A stretch of DNA of 16,212 bases from an uncultured Paracoccaceae bacterium (lineage in GTDB: Bacteria; Pseudomonadota; Alphaproteobacteria; Rhodobacterales; Rhodobacteraceae): the NCBI GenBank assembly GCA_958439195.1, contig OY288146.1, positions 1 through 16,212 of the forward strand. The letters run 5' to 3'. Every line of letters begins with the position of its first letter. Position 1 is the stretch's first letter. Shown one piece after another: positions 1-8,439 of this stretch. The notes below the pieces were generated by a model. It saw nothing but the letters and a program-made list of their open reading frames with translations, had not been told where the DNA came from and made no database searches. The position numbers and the translations under genes were made by a program.

Positions 1-74
1 CCTGCCTTAAGCCGCAAATAAAACCCTACAGATGCTACCCCAGACTAAAACTCCAAACTAGCAACCTCCCTCAC

Positions 75-189
75 CCTCTCTCCCATCCATTCTGCTCCTC
101 CTGCAACCTCCTCAAACTGTGCCTTAGACCCTAAACCCCCAAATCTACAAACCCCAAGATCAACACCCTAAACCCTAAGATCCCCTCAC
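75..189 (-). repeat. Donor-side copy of exon 11 end in intron 11 (115-bp period)
   Basis: The intron following exon 11 begins at 189. At about 69-130 there is a diverged copy of the exon end: CTTGAGGAGG, a GCAGAATGGATG core and a GAGAGG-type donor (GTGAGG at 69-74). The matching real site is at 184-189. CCCTAAA-like units lie between them. Bases 1-60 show no clear feature. Confidence 0.6.
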
Positions 190-309
190 CTCTCTGCCAT
201 CCGTTCTGCTGCTTCTGTAGCCTCCTCCAAGCTGTGCCGGAGCAAGGGTGCCAGGGGCAGGGCCCACACTGGCCGGTCAGGTAGGGGAAGCTGAACAGGC
301 GGCATCACA
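190..309 (-). CDS. Exon 11: Ddl unit 2, VWALP..LLRH segment
   Basis: Acceptor GCTGTTCAG, donor AG|GTGAGG; 120 bases, phase 2 in and 2 out. It reads VMPPVQLPLPDRPVWALPLA, PLLRHSLEEATEAAERMAE, closely matching the Arabidopsis second unit DDREVWFLPYSVVLRHTAEE. A second TTCAG 19 bases further in would start in the wrong phase, so I chose the upstream acceptor. The rest of unit 2 (HGG.GEDG, ATP-grasp strands, N.VPGMT) must lie beyond base 1 of the window. Confidence 0.84.
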
Positions 310-520
310 CTGAACAGCCACAGACATGCAAAAACAGCATACAATTAGGGTTCATAAACCATGCGGGTCATTTGTCCTTTATCAAAAATTTATTGCCAGA
401 TCCAAATTGAATCACACTGCTCAACCACAGGGAAATCAGGATACAAAACAGCATTGCATTAGCCTGGTGTAAACCATGCTTGCCACCCGTCCTTCATCTT
501 CTTTCTCAGATCTAAATGAA
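303..520 (-). repeat. Acceptor-side ~108-bp tandem repeat upstream of exon 11
   Basis: Bases 303-410 and 411-520 are two copies of one unit. Both share ATCACACTG near the exon 11 start, AAAACAGCAT, TAAACCATGC and GATC(C/T)AAAT. The second copy carries a CAG|TGTGAT acceptor-like site at 416, equal to the real acceptor at 309. The stretch 520-620 has no convincing feature. Confidence 0.7.
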
Positions 521-779
521 GAGCAACAGGAGCAAGATGAGCAGCTTCACCTCCGTGAAGCATTGCGGAAGCAGCTTTTCATGTTGAGGCACAATAATCA
601 ACAGTGATACATCATCCGATTACCTGCAGGTAGCTGGCTGGACCCCCACTCCATGTGTAAATTGGAGTCCCTGGTAATGAAGGATCTCTCAGAGGCCCCT
701 CCTTATGCACCCGGGCCCCCCCACATCCCCGCGCCCCTTCCTCCAGCCCAATCCCCCCCCCCGGCAAAACCGTGGACAG

Positions 780-1714
780 CAGCGCCTGTAGCACTGAAGC
801 TTGAAGGGCTTCTTGCTCAGGGACTCCCATGTGATTAAGCAGCTTTTAAACTAGTTTAGGGTTTAGGGTTTAAACCTTATATCTCCCCCCACCACATCCC
901 ACACCACCCCCAACCCAGATACCCCCCCCCCCACCCGCCCCCGCGCAAGCTACTGCGAGTGTTTTTTGCGTCATAGCTCCAACATACTCCTCCCCACGGA
1001 CTCCCATGTAACTACCTCTCCCCACCCACCCACTCCCCATCCCTCTCAGAAAGCCCCCCGGCCCCCATGCCTCCCACCCTGGTGATAACTCACAGGAACT
1101 CATCTTGAGTCATAGCCTCAGGTACTCCTTCTCAGCTACACCCTTGTAAACAAGCCCTTCTCGCATTCCTCATTGTCCCCCCGTCCCACCCAGCCCCACC
1201 TCCAGCCCCATACAACAATCACAGCAGCTCCTGCTGTGTCATTGCCTGAATGGATTCCTCCCCAGAGCCTTGTTTGAAACTCTTAAACCATCTGAAACCC
1301 TAAATCCTAAACCGCCTCCCACACCCCTTACGCCTTGACACCCCCCACGTCCTCCCACGCCCAGCCACATCGTTCTCTCCCCTTAATCACTCACAGCAGC
1401 TCTTGTCGTGTCGTAGGCTCGGGGTGCTCCTCCCCAGGGACTCCCCTGTAACTACTCCCTTGCTCCCATTCATATGCCCCGAACCCCCCAAGTTCACCCC
1501 ACGCCCAGCCCGATTGCACTCCTCCCCCCCGTCCCCAACCCTGCCCCCCCCCCCCCCGAGGCCAATCACTCAGAGCAGCTCTTGTTGTGTCATGGCCTCT
1601 GGGTACTCCTCCTCCAATACTCCCTTCTAACTTCCCACCCCCACACCCATTCTTTATGCCTGCCCCCCATCCACCCCTTCCACCCCATAACTAAACCCCA
1701 CCCTTATCACTCAC
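780..1714 (-). repeat. Donor-side copies of exon 10 end (about six, 129-179 bp apart)
   Basis: Copies of the PEEEYPEAMTQQELL-coding end of exon 10 recur, with the exon-end position at 1574, 1395, 1223, 1094, about 953 and about 785. Donor-like GTGAGT is intact in the copies at 1395 and 1094, changed to GTGATT at 1223 and lost (CTGAGT) at 1574. Several copies still translate, e.g. GVLEEEYPEAMTQQELL. C-tracts fill the spaces between copies. Confidence 0.85.
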
Positions 1715-1860
1715 AGCAGCTCTTGTTGTGTCATAGCCTCTGGGTACTCCTCCTCAGGTACACCCAGAGCCATCCATTCCGTCCTCCGCTGTAGTAGGGC
1801 ATCACGCCTGCGGGTCTCATTCAACCCACTGCCAGGTGGTGGGAGGAGGAACGCCTCAAC
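1715..1860 (-). CDS. Exon 10: Ddl unit 2, second strand plus inserted helix
   Basis: Acceptor TTCTTATCAG, donor CT|GTGAGT; 146 bases, phase 0 in and 2 out. The start VEAFLLPPPGSG continues DLQ of exon 9 and matches the Ddl strand DL.VTP.LLSP. It is followed by LNETRRDALLQRRTEWMALG and VPEEEYPEAMTQQELL, a charged helical insertion not present in my recollection of the Arabidopsis protein. Its start is the template for the ~145-bp VNTR upstream in transcription, and its end is the template for the ~130-180 bp copies downstream. Confidence 0.82.
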
Positions 1861-2740
1861 CTGATAAGAAAAACATGGCCAAGGTCATGGTCAAAATCAA
1901 GGTCAAAGTCAAGGTCAAAGTCAAGGTCAAAGTCAAGGTCAAAGTCTAGGTAAAAATAAAAGTAAAAGTTAAGGTGGTTGAAACCACTGGCCAGGGGGAG
2001 GCAGGAGCAACGCCTCAACCTGACAACAAAACATGGCCAAGGTCATGGTCAAAATCAAGGTCAAAGTCAAGGTCAAAGTCAAGGTCAAAATCTAGGTAAA
2101 AATAAAAGTAAAAGTTAAGGTGGTTGAAACCACTGGCCAGGGGGAGGCAGGAGCAACGCCTCAACCTGACAACAAAAACATGGCCAAGGTCATGGTCAAA
2201 GTCAAGGTCAAAGTCAAGGTCAAAGTCTAGGTAAAAATAAAAGTTAAAGTTAAGGTGGTTGAAACCACTGGCCAGGGGGAGGCAGGAGCAACGCCTCAAC
2301 CTGACAACAAAACATGGCCAAGGTCATGGTCAAAATCAAGGTCAAAGTCAAGGTCAAAGTCAAGGTCAAAGTCTAGGTAAAAATAAAAGTAAAAGTTAAG
2401 GTGGTTGAAACCACTGGCCAGGGGGAGGCAGGAGCAACGCCTCAACCTGACAACAAAAACATGGCCAAGATCATGGTCTAAATCAAGGTCAAAGTCAAGG
2501 TCAAAGTCAAGGTCAAAGTCTAGGTAAAAACAAAAGTAAAAGTTAAGGTGGTTGAAACCACTGGCCAGGGGGAGGCAGGAGCAACGCCTCAACCTGACAA
2601 CAAAAACATGGCCAAGGTCATGGTCAAAATCAAGGTCAAAATCAAGGTCAAAGTCTAGGTAAAAACTAAAGTAAAAGTTAAGGTGGTTGAAACCACTGGC
2701 CAGGGGGGAGGCAGGAGCAACGCCTCAAGCTGACAACAAC
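1861..2740 (-). repeat. Acceptor-side VNTR, six ~145-bp copies, with internal 12-bp GGTCAAAGTCAA repeats
   Basis: Each unit carries, on the minus strand, a TTGTTGTCAG acceptor-like site and GTTGAGGCGTTGCTCCTGCC, a copy of the exon 10 start (VEALLLPPPGQW). The copy exon-start positions are 2019, 2165, 2300, 2445, 2593 and 2729; the real one is 1860. Between them are CCACTGGCCAG, a purine run and two to four copies of a 12-mer (plus strand GGTCAAAGTCAA). Plus-strand translation gives Val-Lys repeats; this is an effect of the 12-mer and not evidence of a gene. Confidence 0.9.
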
Positions 2741-3020
2741 AACAACATGGTCAAGGTCAAGGTCAAAGTCAAGGTCAAAGCCAAGGTAAAGGTCATTGAG
2801 GGTGACAAGAATGCCTGGGAGGTCAAATCGCTCGATGGGACTAAAGGCTTGGATCGAGCCATGCTCCGCTGTCTCCAGCCTAAAAGATAAATGATTAGAC
2901 GAGAGTAAAACATATGCTATGCTTAGGTGCTGCAGATGCATGTTTGGTCATATCGTGATTTAACTCAATATAGTTGAGTACCCTGAACGATGCCTGTAAT
3001 GAACGCTGTGGGAGAGAGGG
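2741..3020. other. Intronic stretch without recognised gene
   Basis: After the last VNTR unit a GGTCAA tract continues to about 2800. Then a less biased sequence runs to 3000. A plus-strand open frame (ends 2890) combines the Val-Lys tract with GDKNAWEVKSLDGTKGLDRA. I do not recognise it and it has no independent support. Confidence 0.5.
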
Positions 3021-3119
3021 ACAGAGCGGCCTGAGGGCCCTCCCCCCGGCTTGAGGGCCCTCCCCCCGGCTAGCCCTGCTCTACCCAAATTGAACACCGC
3101 CCCCAGTCCCCTACCCCCC

Positions 3120-3627
3120 GCTAGTCCCAATACCTGCAAAACAGGGTAGCGCTGCAGCTCCCCCCCCTCCCCTCCCACATGGCCAGCTCTGCTCTATGCA
3201 AATCAAAAGCAACCCCCATCCTCCCCAACTAGTCCCCTGAACTCTTCACATGCAAATCAGGGTAGCTTTGCAGCTTCTCACCCGTTGGCCCCACCCATCC
3301 ATTCAGCGTTGCTTTTCGCAACTCAAACCAAAGCCAAAGTTCCCAGCGACTAGTCCCCTAAAATCTTCATCTGCAAACCAGAGTAGTGCTGCAACTTGGT
3401 CCTGCCCTTTGACCCTTTGCCTCCGCCCCCCACCTTGCTAGCTGTCCTATATGCAATCCAAACACTATCCCCCCCTCCCCCGCTAGTCCCCTAAACCCCC
3501 ATTACCTGCAAATCAGACTAGCGCTGCAGCTTTGCCCACACATTGTCTCCCCCCTCCCCCCCTGCTAGCTTTGCTGTATGCAAATTAGTCCCCCCCCCCC
3601 CCCGCTTCTCCCCTAAACCCACATTAC
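3120..3627 (-). repeat. Donor-side copies of exon 9 end (about four, ~122-bp period)
   Basis: The VWAKLQRYPDLQ-coding end with donor CAG|GTAAT recurs. The copy near 3501-3545 keeps an intact donor but has a stop at the Tyr codon. Those near 3363-3400 and 3242-3285 have lost the donor GT. One near 3130-3160 keeps CAG|GTA. Units also share CTAGTCCCCTAAA and a TATGCAAAT block. Two GGCCCTCCCCCCGGCT units lie just below (3035-3072). Confidence 0.85.
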
Positions 3628-4000
3628 CTGCAAATCAGGGTACCGCTGCAGCTTTGCCCACACATTGACCCCACTCCTCAACGACATATGCCTGTCCACC
3701 CCCTCCCCTCCCATCAACACCCACACCCGGGGCAACGGCCGCAGCTGAGATACTTCCGCTGCTACCTCCATCACCGAAGGCAACTCATCCTCCTCCCCTC
3801 CTCCTCCTCCCCCTGCTGCTGCTGCTGTGGTGTCGCTAGTGGCCCATGCACCTGTGATACTGTCTTCAAAATTGTCAGGGAGGGGGTTGAAGTCGCTGCC
3901 TAGGGTTCTCAGCTCTAACGCCTCCATGGTGGAGGCGTCAGGTTCTGGGGTGGTGTCTTGGGCAAGCTCCTCTTCTGTAAGCACCGGGTCATCATCATTC
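3628..4000 (-). CDS. Exon 9: end of linker and start of Ddl unit 2
   Basis: Acceptor ATTATAG, donor CAG|GTAATG; 373 bases, phase 2 in and 0 out. It begins NDDDPVLTEEELAQDTTPEP, passes through an acidic and Gly-rich low-complexity stretch (AAAAGGGGGGEEDE), then reaches LPRVWVLMGGEGVDRHMSLR, SGVNVWAKLQRYPDLQ. The last part matches the second Ddl start of Arabidopsis (VFVIFGGDTSERQVSVMSGTN, VWVNLQRYVDL). The conserved Glu of the GG.S.ER motif, which contacts substrate in bacterial Ddl, is Asp here. Compared with the first unit this segment is far better preserved. Three acceptor-side copies lie upstream and about four donor-side copies downstream. Confidence 0.88.
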
Positions 4001-4430
4001 CTATAATATTGGGCAGGAGAGAGGGTTTAGCATGTTATAAATGAAATAGATGAGCGCAAAATGAACAAAGAAGGCACCGGGTTGTGGGGTGGTGTCTTGG
4101 GCAAGCTCCTCTTCTGTAAGAACCTGGTCGCCATCAATTCTGTAAAAAATGAGCAGGGGAGGGGGTTTAGGATGTGATAAATGACCCTATAATGAACAAA
4201 GAAGGCACCGGGTTGTGGGGTGGTGTCTTGGGCAAGCTCCTCTTCTGTAACCACCGGGTCATCATCATTCCTATAGAAATGGGCAGGAGAGAGCAGGGGA
4301 GAGGTACTTTTATGTTGCTTTGAGCATGGCACCAGTGGATGAGACTACCATATGCTTTAGCGGCACTTTGGAGCGAGCTCTTCCTCTGTATCAACCTGGC
4401 CATTAACATACCTAAGTAAAGAATGAGCAG
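4001..4430 (-). repeat. Acceptor-side copies of exon 9 start (three, 131-141 bp apart)
   Basis: The copy exon starts are 4139, 4270 and 4411; the real one is 4000. Each has a pyrimidine-rich CTCTCTCCTGC...TTTATAG-type acceptor and then a copy of NDDDPVLTEEELAQDTTP coding sequence. The 4270 copy is nearly identical to the real exon start; the 4411 copy is the most diverged. Confidence 0.88.
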
Positions 4431-4923
4431 GAGAGAGGTTGTTCCACGTTATGGAGAAACGAGGCAACGGTGTGCTCTAGTGGCGCCTCGCCAAAATCAT
4501 ACCTATGTCACACCAGGAAGAGTATTCCCCATCCATTTAAATGCCCCCTCAAGAATGTCTTCCCCGTCCATTTAAATGCCCCCCCCCCCCCCCTTTAGAT
4601 GTCTCCCCCCCTCCTTCCTAAAAGTCATCTCCTCCACCCCTCAATATCATCTCGCCCGCCTCAAAGCCAAGCTTCCCCTCCCCCGCCCTCCCCAAAACGA
4701 TCTCTCTCCTCCCCTCATTAAATCCCCCCTAGCTTCCAACCCCGCAACCCCTTCCCATCCCAACCATCCCCCCCCCCCGCCCGCATCTCTCACCCCCTTC
4801 ACTCATCCGTCCATGATAGTTCCACCTCTTGCATCACCACACCCCCCACTCTGGCCCCCTGCCCCACCCCTAATAATCATTTCCCCTACCCCTCCCAGTT
4901 ATCTCCCCACCCCATTCACTCAC
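4431..4923 (-). repeat. Intron 8, C-rich, with one degenerate donor copy
   Basis: A copy of the exon 8 end lies at about 4801-4840, 117 bases from the real site. Its donor is mutated (GATGAGT in place of GGTGAGT). Two ATTTAAATGCCCC units occur at 4535-4590. The rest is C-tract intron. Confidence 0.65.
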
Positions 4924-5057
4924 CCGTCCATGATGGTTCCATCTCTTGCATCTGCTCCCACCCTGCCCTCATCTCTAGCAGCAATCTTCACCCTCTCTTC
5001 AGGGGTACGCAGGGCATCACGCTCAGCCTCGATCTCAGCCTGGCTCCTGGAGTCAAA
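4924..5057 (-). CDS. Exon 8: linker, charged helix
   Basis: Acceptor GTGTTCAG, donor GG|GTGAGT; 134 bases, phase 0 in and 2 out. The peptide FDSRSQAEIEAERDALRTPE continues EERVKIAARDEGR and ends DGTIMDG. It is rich in Glu, Arg and Ala and probably helical. No domain is recognised; it sits within the extended linker between the two Ddl units. The donor boundary has a degenerate copy 117 bases downstream in the intron and the acceptor boundary a copy 92 bases upstream. Confidence 0.75.
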
Positions 5058-5220
5058 CTGAACACATAGCAACATACAACGTACCATGTTGGTAAAGCTC
5101 CACATAGTGGGGTTTAGGGTTTAGGGCCTAGGCGGGTCCTGGAGACAAACTGAACACACCGCAACATACAACACACCATGTTCTTAAAGCTCCACATAGT
5201 GGGGTTTAGGGTCTAGGTTT
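5058..5220 (-). repeat. Acceptor-side 92-bp duplication upstream of exon 8
   Basis: Bases 5045-5127 and 5137-5218 are the same unit: TCCTGGAG.CAAACTGAACACA, GCAACATACAAC, CATGTT..TAAAGCTCCACAT and then GTGGGGTTTAGGG. The copy carries an acceptor-like GTTCAG|TTTG at 5149, matching the real exon 8 start at 5057. Confidence 0.85.
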
Positions 5221-5284
5221 TAGGCCCTAAACCCTAAACCCTAAGTTCACACATTGGGCTGCATATTCCTTTTCTTACAGCAGA
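5198..5284. repeat. Dispersed telomere-like hairpin element, copy A
   Basis: The order is GTGGGGTTTAGGGT, a short loop, (CCCTAAA)x3, a TTC.CA.ATTGGG block, then TTCCTTTTCTTACAG. Copy B at 7511-7595 has the same order. The TTTAGGG and CCCTAAA arms can pair. The ending resembles a plus-strand 3' splice site. Confidence 0.75.
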
Positions 5285-5510
5285 TTTGTTTGCGTCAATG
5301 CGTGCGTCTTCATCACAATTGTCTACTTCTGCTGCTGACACAGGATCATAATCAGCCTGGTCACAGCCTAGGCCTAAACCCTATGACCGCATCTCCATTT
5401 ACCACCCTCCCCCCCTCAAGGGCCTCTTCACCTCCAACTACCAAGCCTCTGGCTCCGGACTCATATGCATAAGTAACCACTGGAATCACACGTCCCTTAG
5501 ATCAAGCTTA

Positions 5511-5568
5511 AGCGGTCTCAGGCGCAGCGCTTAAGATGTTAACTTTTGATCCTGGGTCCCGCCGCTAA
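5511..5568 (+). other. Possible tRNA-derived (SINE-like) fragment
   Basis: The stretch contains AGGCGCAGCGCTTAAGATG, similar to a tRNA A-box/D-arm as seen in tRNA-derived SINEs. TTTTGATCCTGGGTCCCGCC follows, which resembles a T-arm with about five bases missing. AGCGG at the start pairs with CCGCT at the end. It is too short for a functional tRNA. The surrounding 5470-5700 is less C-rich than the rest of the intron. Confidence 0.3.
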
Positions 5569-5769
5569 ACGAATCTCTGGAGGAGATAGGGCCTTTCATT
5601 ACGCTTCACCTAAAAATTTGGCTGTTCCTTTCCCTCCGCAGCCAACATAATCGCTTCTATGGGGCGTGCGATCATCGCCATACCGGTAGATAAAGCCTAA
5701 GCCTCAACCCTCCACAACCCTCCACTCACTGCTAAACCCTGAACCCCACCCCCTCCACTACACCCCCCG

Positions 5770-6411
5770 CCGGGGCTCCCATTCTTCTGGCTCTTGACTC
5801 GTACACATGGTCATCCTCATAGCTAAACCCTGCATCTGTCTCACCCTGAACCGCACACCTCCAGGACCCTCCCCCCACGTCTAAACCCCAGATCCCAACT
5901 CTCCAATTCTTTTCACCACTGAACCCTGAAATCCCAACCCCCACCGTCTCCTCAATGCTGAACCCTGCGCCCCCCCCCCCCACCCATCCACCCCCCCCCC
6001 CTCCCTCACCTCTAACTCCCAATAATCTAGCTCCACAGACATATCTATACACATCCTCACAGCTAACCCCTGAACCCCAACCCTCCAAAACCCTCCCCCC
6101 ATCGCTAAACCCTAAACCCCACCTCCCCCCCCCTCTCCCTCACCTCTGGCTCCCAATCTTCTGGCTCCTGACTCATATCTATACACATCCTCACAGCTAA
6201 CCCCTGAACCCCAACCCTCCAAAACCCTCCCCCCATCGCTAAACCCTAAACCCCACCTCCCCCCCCCCTCTCCCTCACCTCTGGCTCCCAATCTTCTGGC
6301 TCCTGACTCATATCTATACACATCCTCACAGCTAACCCCTGAACCCCAACCCTCCAAAACCCTCCCCCCATCGCTAAACCCTGAACCCCCCCTCCAACCC
6401 CCCTCCCTCAC
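5770..6411 (-). repeat. Donor-side copies of exon 7 end (three clear, 133-135 bp apart)
   Basis: The exon 7 end (coding SGAGSQKIGSQR-like in copies; QEPEDWEPE in the real exon) and its GTGAGG donor recur with the donor at 6273-6278, 6138-6143 and 6004-6009; the real one is at 6406-6411. The first two copies are nearly identical to each other, suggesting recent expansion. A fourth, degenerate copy lies near 5770-5820. Units also carry CGCTAAACCCT(A/G)AACCCC. Confidence 0.88.
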
Positions 6412-6555
6412 CTCTGGCTCCCAATCTTCTGGCTCCTGATCCATATCTGTAATCATCCCTCCCTCCTTCATCATGCTCATCATGATCTCTGCCTGCAGCT
6501 CCTTAGTATCTGCTCCTGAAGCAACATACTCCTCCAAATCAACTACATCCACGCC
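6412..6555 (-). CDS. Exon 7: linker, acidic
   Basis: Acceptor TTTTATATAG, donor GAG|GTGAGG; 144 bases (48 codons), phase 0 at both ends. The peptide GVDVVDLEEYVASGADTKEL followed by a Met/Glu-rich helix and an acidic end (DQEPEDWEPE) has no fold I recognise. Support comes from open frame, phase match to exons 6 and 8, and preservation of the reading frame against its upstream partial copies. One copy reads GVDIVDWEAYVASGADTK, which shows mostly conservative changes. The 3' end is repeated three times downstream with a ~134-base period. Confidence 0.75.
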
Positions 6556-6659
6556 CTATATAAAACACAAACCACAGCAGCAGCAGCACGAGGTGAGGGT
6601 CATGCTAGGAAATGGCACAGCTAGCAACAGCTCTCCTGAATTAACTGAACTGCCCCATC

Positions 6660-6965
6660 CCCATGTATATCATGTCCCTTAGTATCTGCTCCTGAAGCTA
6701 CATACGCTTCCCAATCTACTATATCCACACCCTGCAGTGAAAGCAAACCACAGCAGCAACAGCAGCGGCGCAACAATGGGGTGAGAGATCAACCTAGAGT
6801 ACGATACAGCTGGCAAAAACCTTTGCTGGATGGTCCACGAGTAATTGTAACATCTCAATTACTAAATAAATAAATAATAAATGATAACATTAAAAATTAA
6901 TATCTCAATTGTTTCACGGCCTTCAATATTTGCACCTGAAGCTACATACATACATGCAAAACATA
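6660..6965 (-). repeat. Acceptor-side partial copies of exon 7 start
   Basis: At about 6685-6735 a copy has a CACTGCAG acceptor and reads GVDIVDWEAYVASGADTK. At about 6905-6960 a more diverged copy keeps TATGTAGCTTCAGGTGC. Both include the GTATCTGCTCCTGAAG-type core on the plus strand. Between them lie CAGCAGCAG tracts and an AT-rich stretch (6840-6905). Confidence 0.78.
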
Positions 6966-7510
6966 CAACAACGAGACTGGTCCCCACATCAAACACAAGA
7001 GAATGCCATGGAGCTAAAACCAGATCCTCAGCAACAATTTCTCAGATTGCATCCCATTCTGAATGGACTTAAACACCCACCTTCCCTCCAAGCACCTCTT
7101 TCACACTCCAAGCCTTACACACCGCCTCCCCTTACCCACTTCCACATGCCTTCAAGACATCTGATATCCTCCTTTCCCCTCCTCTCTCCGCCACAACTAC
7201 ATCCTGCGTTCACCTCAGCCGTGTCCTTCACTCCGCTATAATTCCAGCCCCCCCCCCCCCCGGTGCTACAGGCCCCTCTCTTCCCCTTGTCCTATTACCC
7301 CAGCCCATACCATTTCATCCATTCGCTCAAGTCATCACCCTCGTCACCTCATCATGTCTCCTCCTCGCTTTGTGCTTCCATGGAAAGTGCATCACTCCCA
7401 ACCATTCAACTCCATCCATGCCACAGCCCCCCTTCCCCTTCCTCTAGCGCATCTCCACCTCAAAACATACCTCTCATCATCTCACTCCCTCAGCACCCCC
7501 TTCCTCAAAT

Positions 7511-7595
7511 AGTGGGGTTCAGGGTTTAGCTTTTAAGCCCTAAACCCTAAACCCTAAATTCGCATATTGGGTTTCATGTTCCTTTTCTTACAGCA
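7511..7595. repeat. Dispersed telomere-like hairpin element, copy B
   Basis: It matches copy A (5198-5284) in order and most bases, including the inverted TTTAGGG/CCCTAAA arms and the TTCCTTTTCTTACAG end. It sits in a different intron, so it is dispersed and not part of the local tandem arrays. Confidence 0.75.
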
Positions 7596-7614
7596 ATATC
7601 TTACTCCCTCAGCA

Positions 7615-8054
7615 CCACCCTTCCTCACCTCAGTCTTTGATTGCAATAGCTTCCGCATCCACCCTAAACCCTAAACCCTCCATCACAACAACACCATCAT
7701 CCCAACCTTCCGACGCATCTCTCAACCCCACCAAAGGCTTCCACAGATTCGTCAGGGCTACGCCCCAACCCCGCTTCCCATTTCCCGCAGCTACACCTCA
7801 TTCCACTTCTCCCACTCCCTGAGTGTTCCCTTACCCCTGCTTACCTCATCTCCAATAGCAACGGCTTCCCATCCACAAACCCCTCCATATCCTCCCCCTC
7901 CGCCTCCATTTCCTCCCACCAACATCATTCAATTCTTTAGCTGCTTCCTCCAATTCCGTTCAGGGCAAGCCCCCTCCCCCTCCTCCCCCTTATCCACCCC
8001 AGCCCGTTGCTCCCATTCCCCCAACGCCTCCCCCCCCTCCCGGCCCCTCCTCAC
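7615..8054 (-). repeat. Donor-side copies of exon 6 end (two)
   Basis: Copies of the VDVEAIAIGDE-coding end lie at about 7847-7880 (donor GTAAGC) and about 7623-7662 (GACTGAGGTGAGG, with stop). The real site is 8049-8054. The rest of intron 6 (6966-7610) is C/T-rich with no gene seen. Confidence 0.8.
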
Positions 8055-8354
8055 CTCATCTCCAATAGCAATGGCCTCCACATCCACCACCCCCTCCATA
8101 TCCTCTTCCCCCCCCTCCATCCCACCAACAACATCATCATCCCAATCCTCCGCTGCTTTCCGCAGCTCCATCAGCCGCACCGCAATCTCCCCAGTGCTGC
8201 TGTTCACCCCACTAATATGAGACCATAAAACACTCTGGCTCATATCCCAGGGTTTAGGCAGGTCCAGCAGCAGGTCCTCCCGGCCTTGGCGCAAGAAGGT
8301 CAGGTTTAGCAGGTGACGACAGAGCGCTGCGGGAGGGATGCCTAGCTCAGCTGC
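8055..8354 (-). CDS. Exon 6: end of Ddl unit 1 and start of the linker
   Basis: Acceptor TTTGCAG, donor GAG|GTGAGG; exactly 300 bases, phase 0 at both ends. It opens AAELGIPPAALCRHLLNLTF, which continues the LAMQQ helix of exon 5 and matches QQASK.GFSHSNILRTIV of the Arabidopsis first unit. After this the sequence leaves the Ddl fold. LPKPWDMSQSVLW, a Ser/Gly/Thr stretch and an acidic Glu/Asp/Gly/Met-rich tail (EDWDDDVVGGMEGGEEDMEG) begin the interdomain linker. Two acceptor-side partial copies lie upstream and two donor-side copies downstream. Confidence 0.85.
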
Positions 8355-8439
8355 CTGCAAACACAGCGAGGAAAGTGGGGAAACAAAAGTGATGGCCAAC
8401 ATATCGAGTCATAGGGGGCTTAAGGGCTGATTAACATGG

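Noticed and set aside
507..607. Plus-strand terminal exon (TTCTTTCTCAG acceptor, ending LREALRKQLFMLRHNNQQ stop)
   Set aside because: The acceptor part belongs to the ~108-bp intron repeat at 303-520, and no upstream plus-strand exons are seen; a chance open frame is more likely, though not excluded.
624..670. Mini-exon reading TPIYTWSGGPASYLQ on the minus strand, with good acceptor and donor
   Set aside because: Its phase does not fit between exons 10 and 11 (needs phase 1 in, phase 2 is supplied), while exons 10 and 11 join correctly without it.
1861..2740. CRISPR-like array
   Set aside because: Units are ~145 bp tandem copies without unique spacers of constant size, in a eukaryotic intron.
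2687..2890. Plus-strand ORF with Val-Lys repeats
   Set aside because: The repeats come from the GGTCAAAGTCAA 12-mer; the remainder is short and unrecognised.
4576..5061. 161-residue Pro/Ser-rich plus-strand ORF
   Set aside because: It is a product of C-tract intron sequence and overlaps exon 8 on the other strand; no domain or codon-like periodicity.
5732..6200. Gly-rich minus-strand ORFs
   Set aside because: They are read-through of the ~134-bp donor repeat and C-tracts in intron 7.
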